From Pseudolysinimonas_A sp049651805 (GTDB lineage Bacteria; Actinomycetota; Actinomycetes; Actinomycetales; Microbacteriaceae): 15,644 nucleotides of DNA. Below, in pieces: positions 13,496-15,644 of this stretch (the first letter of the stretch is position 1; every line of letters begins with the position of its first letter). The translations under genes and the position numbers were made by a program. The stretch lies in NCBI RefSeq assembly GCF_049651805.1, contig NZ_JBASCU010000013.1, forward strand, positions 1 through 15,644, read 5' to 3'. Below the pieces are notes generated by a model. It did no database searches. It had not been told where the DNA came from and was given only the letters and a program-made list of their open reading frames with translations.

Positions 13496-13572
13496 GGGGT
13501 TTCCGCCCGCTCGTGAGAGTGAATCGGGGTAGGGGTCCCCGCTCTTCACTTTCGCAAACGGGCGGGAACCCC
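13496..13572. terminator. 77-bp nested hairpin between infB and rbfA
   Basis: Three nested stems are seen. The outer is GGGGTTTCCGCCCG (13496-13509) with CGGGCGGGAACCCC (13559-13572), one mismatch. The middle is GAGAGTGAA with TTCACTTTC (13515-13523/13545-13553), one wobble. The inner is CGGGG with CCCCG (13525-13529/13537-13541). It begins 10 bp after the infB stop. On the minus strand it is followed by a T-rich stretch (TTCGGTTTTCGTT), so it could act as an intrinsic terminator or attenuator between infB and rbfA. It could also be an mRNA-processing or stability structure. Confidence 0.6.
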
Positions 13573-13582
13573 GACCCAGAGG

Positions 13583-15644
13583 CTACGCGCGGATCTTTTC
13601 CTTGAGCTCGATGGTCTCGATCTCGTCACCGATTTGGATGTCGTTGAACTTGCCGAGGCCGATTCCGGCTTCGAAATCGGTGCGGACTTCGGTGACGTCA
13701 TCCTTGAACCGGCGCAGCGAGTCGATGGCGAGGTTGTCGCCGACCACCACACCGTCGCGGATGACCCGCGCCTTGGCGTTGCGCGTGATTGTTCCCGACC
13801 GCACGATGACACCGGCGATGTTGCCGGCCTTCGAGGAGCGGAAGATCTCGCGGATCTCGGCGACACCCGACTGCACCTCTTCGAACTCGGGCTTGAGCAT
13901 GCCCTTGAGCGAGTTCTCGATGTCTTCGAGCGCCGCGTAGATGACGGAATAGAACCGCACGTCGATGCCTTCACGCTGGGCACGCTCGCGCGCCTTCACG
14001 TCGGGCCGCACGTTGAACCCGATGACGATCGCGTTGTCGATCGTCGCGAGGTCGATGTCGGACTCGGTGATCGCACCGACACCGCGGTGCAGGATGCGCA
14101 GCTGGACGCTGTCGTCGATCTCGATCTTGAGCAGCGACTCTTCGAGCGCCTCGACGGCACCGGAGACGTCACCCTTGATGATGAGGTTGAGCGACTCGAC
14201 CTTGCCCTCTTCGAGCGCGCGGGTGAAGTCCTCGAGCGAGATGCGCTTGCGGGCCTTGGCCAGTTGGGCGTTGCGCTCGACGGCTTCGCGCTTCTCGGCG
14301 ATCTGCCGGGCGGTGCGGTCGTCTTCGGTCACGATGAACGTGTCGCCGGCGCGCGGGACCCGGGAGAGTCCCTGCACGAGCACGGGACGGCTCGGGTAGG
14401 CCTCGTCGACCGTTTCGCCGTTCTCGTCGTGCATCGCCCGCACCCGCCCGTAGGCGGTGCCGGCGACGATCGGATCGCCGACGCGCAAGGTTCCGTTCTG
14501 GATGAGCACGGTCGCGACGGCACCGCGGCCCTTGTCGAGCTTGGCTTCGATCGCGACACCGCGGGCACCCCGGGTGGGGTTCGCGACGAGGTCGAGACCG
14601 GCGTCGGCGGTCAGGAGCACGGCATCCAGAAGTTCGGTGATGCCCTTCTTCTGCAGTGCCGAGACGTCGACGAACATCGTGTCGCCACCGAACTCTTCGG
14701 CGACGAGACCGAACTCGGTGAGCTGCTGACGCACCTTCGCCGGGTTGGCGCCGTCTTTGTCGACCTTGTTGACCGCGACGACGATCGGCACCCCGGCGGC
14801 CTGGGCGTGGTTCAACGCCTCGACCGTCTGGGGCATGATGCCGTCGTCGGCGGCGACCACGAGGATCGCGATGTCGGTCACCTGCGCACCACGGGCACGC
14901 ATGGCGGTGAACGCCTCGTGGCCCGGGGTGTCGATGAAGGTGATGGCCCGCTCGATGCCTTCGTGCTCGGTCCAGACCTGGTACGCACCGATGTGTTGCG
15001 TGATGCCGCCGGCTTCGCCCGCGACGACGTTCGCCTCGCGGATCGCATCCAGCAGCTTGGTCTTTCCGTGGTCGACGTGACCCATGACGGTGACGACCGG
15101 CGGACGGATCTCGAGATCGTCTTCGTCGTCTTCGTCGTCGAGGTCGATGTCGAAGCCTTCGAGCAGCTCTTTGTCTTCGTCTTCGGGCGAGACGACCTGC
15201 ACGCGGTAACCGAGTTCGGCACCGAGCACCTCGAAGGTGGACTCATCGAGCGACTCAGTGGCCGTGGCCATTTCCCCCAGGGCGAAGAGCACCGTGACGA
15301 GGTTGCCGGGCAGCACCGTGAATCCGGTGAGCTGCTCGATCTTCTCGGCGAAGTCGGCGATCGACGCGCCGCGGCGCATCCGGATGATGGTGGTGCCGTC
15401 GCCACGGGGTACGCTCACGCCGCCAATGGTCGGGGCTTCGCGCATCTCGAATTCGGCGCGCTTCGTACGACGCGACTTGCGGGCCTTGCTCTTGCCGCCA
15501 CCGCGACCGAAGGCACCCGCGGTTCCACCGCCGGGGCCACGGCCACGACCGCCACCGCCGCCGGGACGACCGGCGTACCCGCCGCCTCCCGCTCCCGGGG
15601 CACCGCCACCTGGACGTTGGAAGCCGCCGCCGGCACCGCCGGGA
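13583..15644 (-). CDS. infB: Translation initiation factor IF-2, 5'-truncated by the window edge
   Basis: IF-2 is the GTPase that places initiator tRNA on the 30S subunit and promotes subunit joining. The frame runs through the right edge, so the start is outside. About 66 visible residues before the internal Met encoded at 15445 are Gly/Arg-rich, ending KSKARKSRRTKRAEFE, as in actinobacterial IF-2. Counting from that Met, the IF-2 N-domain segment spans about 18-100, and an acidic linker (DLDDEDDEDD) lies at 101-110. G1 GHVDHGKT is at 122-129, with G2 GGITQHIGAY, G3 DTPGHEAF and G4 NKVD following in order. The C-terminal domains are complete to LKEKIRA and the TAG at 13583-13585. rbfA follows downstream, the usual bacterial order. 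Confidence 0.98.
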   Translation of the reverse strand, partial: PGGAGGGFQRPGGGAPGAGGGGYAGRPGGGGGRGRGPGGGTAGAFGRGGGKSKARKSRRTKRAEFEMREAPTIGGVSVPRGDGTTIIRMRRGASIADFAEKIEQLTGFTVLPGNLVTVLFALGEMATATESLDESTFEVLGAELGYRVQVVSPEDEDKELLEGFDIDLDDEDDEDDLEIRPPVVTVMGHVDHGKTKLLDAIREANVVAGEAGGITQHIGAYQVWTEHEGIERAITFIDTPGHEAFTAMRARGAQVTDIAILVVAADDGIMPQTVEALNHAQAAGVPIVVAVNKVDKDGANPAKVRQQLTEFGLVAEEFGGDTMFVDVSALQKKGITELLDAVLLTADAGLDLVANPTRGARGVAIEAKLDKGRGAVATVLIQNGTLRVGDPIVAGTAYGRVRAMHDENGETVDEAYPSRPVLVQGLSRVPRAGDTFIVTEDDRTARQIAEKREAVERNAQLAKARKRISLEDFTRALEEGKVESLNLIIKGDVSGAVEALEESLLKIEIDDSVQLRILHRGVGAITESDIDLATIDNAIVIGFNVRPDVKARERAQREGIDVRFYSVIYAALEDIENSLKGMLKPEFEEVQSGVAEIREIFRSSKAGNIAGVIVRSGTITRNAKARVIRDGVVVGDNLAIDSLRRFKDDVTEVRTDFEAGIGLGKFNDIQIGDEIETIELKEKIRA

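Noticed and set aside
13400..13549. Longer N-terminus for RbfA
   Set aside because: It covers part of the hairpin region and lacks family similarity. The ATG at 13399 has an ideally spaced GGAGG.
1..15644. tRNA genes, rRNA genes, CRISPR arrays or riboswitches
   Set aside because: No cloverleaf sequence, spaced repeat array or recognisable riboswitch core was seen in the gaps, all of which are short and accounted for.

Overview
The window looks like the chromosome of a high-GC actinobacterium, most likely a member of the Microbacteriaceae or a close relative. The composition is GC-rich, the words GGATGC/GCATCC recur throughout, many genes appear to start without a leader, and the infB-rbfA pair has actinobacterial features (a Gly/Arg-rich IF-2 N-terminal region). 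The family assignment is an impression from sequence character, not the result of a search. No tRNA, rRNA, CRISPR array, transposase or integrase is visible.

Left part (1-5442): a partial winged-helix (ArsR-like) regulator is divergent from an MFS exporter, with an inverted repeat in the gap between them. A P-loop uridine-kinase-like gene converges on the exporter, and the two coding ends overlap. Divergent from the kinase is a closely packed row of three plus-strand genes: adenine DNA glycosylase mutY, a short RNB-domain ribonuclease, and an Fpg/Nei-family glycosylase with an altered zinc finger. Two of these three are base-excision repair enzymes of the oxidative-damage (GO) type.

Middle part (5423-6600): a TetR regulator overlaps the glycosylase tail to tail. 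Its own promoter holds a near-perfect 22-bp palindrome, which suggests autoregulation. A DUF4259 gene diverges from it and ends in a 14-bp perfect hairpin.

Catabolic module (6614-12393, all minus strand): a large ATPase/LuxR-HTH (LAL/COG3903-like) regulator is followed by an alpha/beta hydrolase, an aldehyde dehydrogenase and a zinc alcohol dehydrogenase. The last two overlap by ATGA. The 93-bp gap between regulator and hydrolase carries helically phased TACGTAGT-like repeats, a good candidate operator. The inferred job is to hydrolyse an ester or similar compound and oxidise the alcohol product to aldehyde and acid. The substrate cannot be read from the sequence.

Scar (12408-12927): between the module and rbfA lies a degenerate second copy of the regulator-hydrolase pair. 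A regulator P-loop fragment is fused in frame to the C-terminal third of a hydrolase, the join falling at a 9-bp word shared by both intact genes. The scar is flanked by an imperfect 19/20-bp direct repeat that runs into a hairpin. This suggests that the module, or an earlier copy, was inserted between rbfA and its terminator and then partly deleted. It is the most unusual part of the window.

Right part (12926-15644): rbfA with a poly-Asp tail, a 77-bp nested hairpin, and infB running off the window at its 5' end. These are conserved translation genes, so the accessory module sits at the end of a housekeeping operon.
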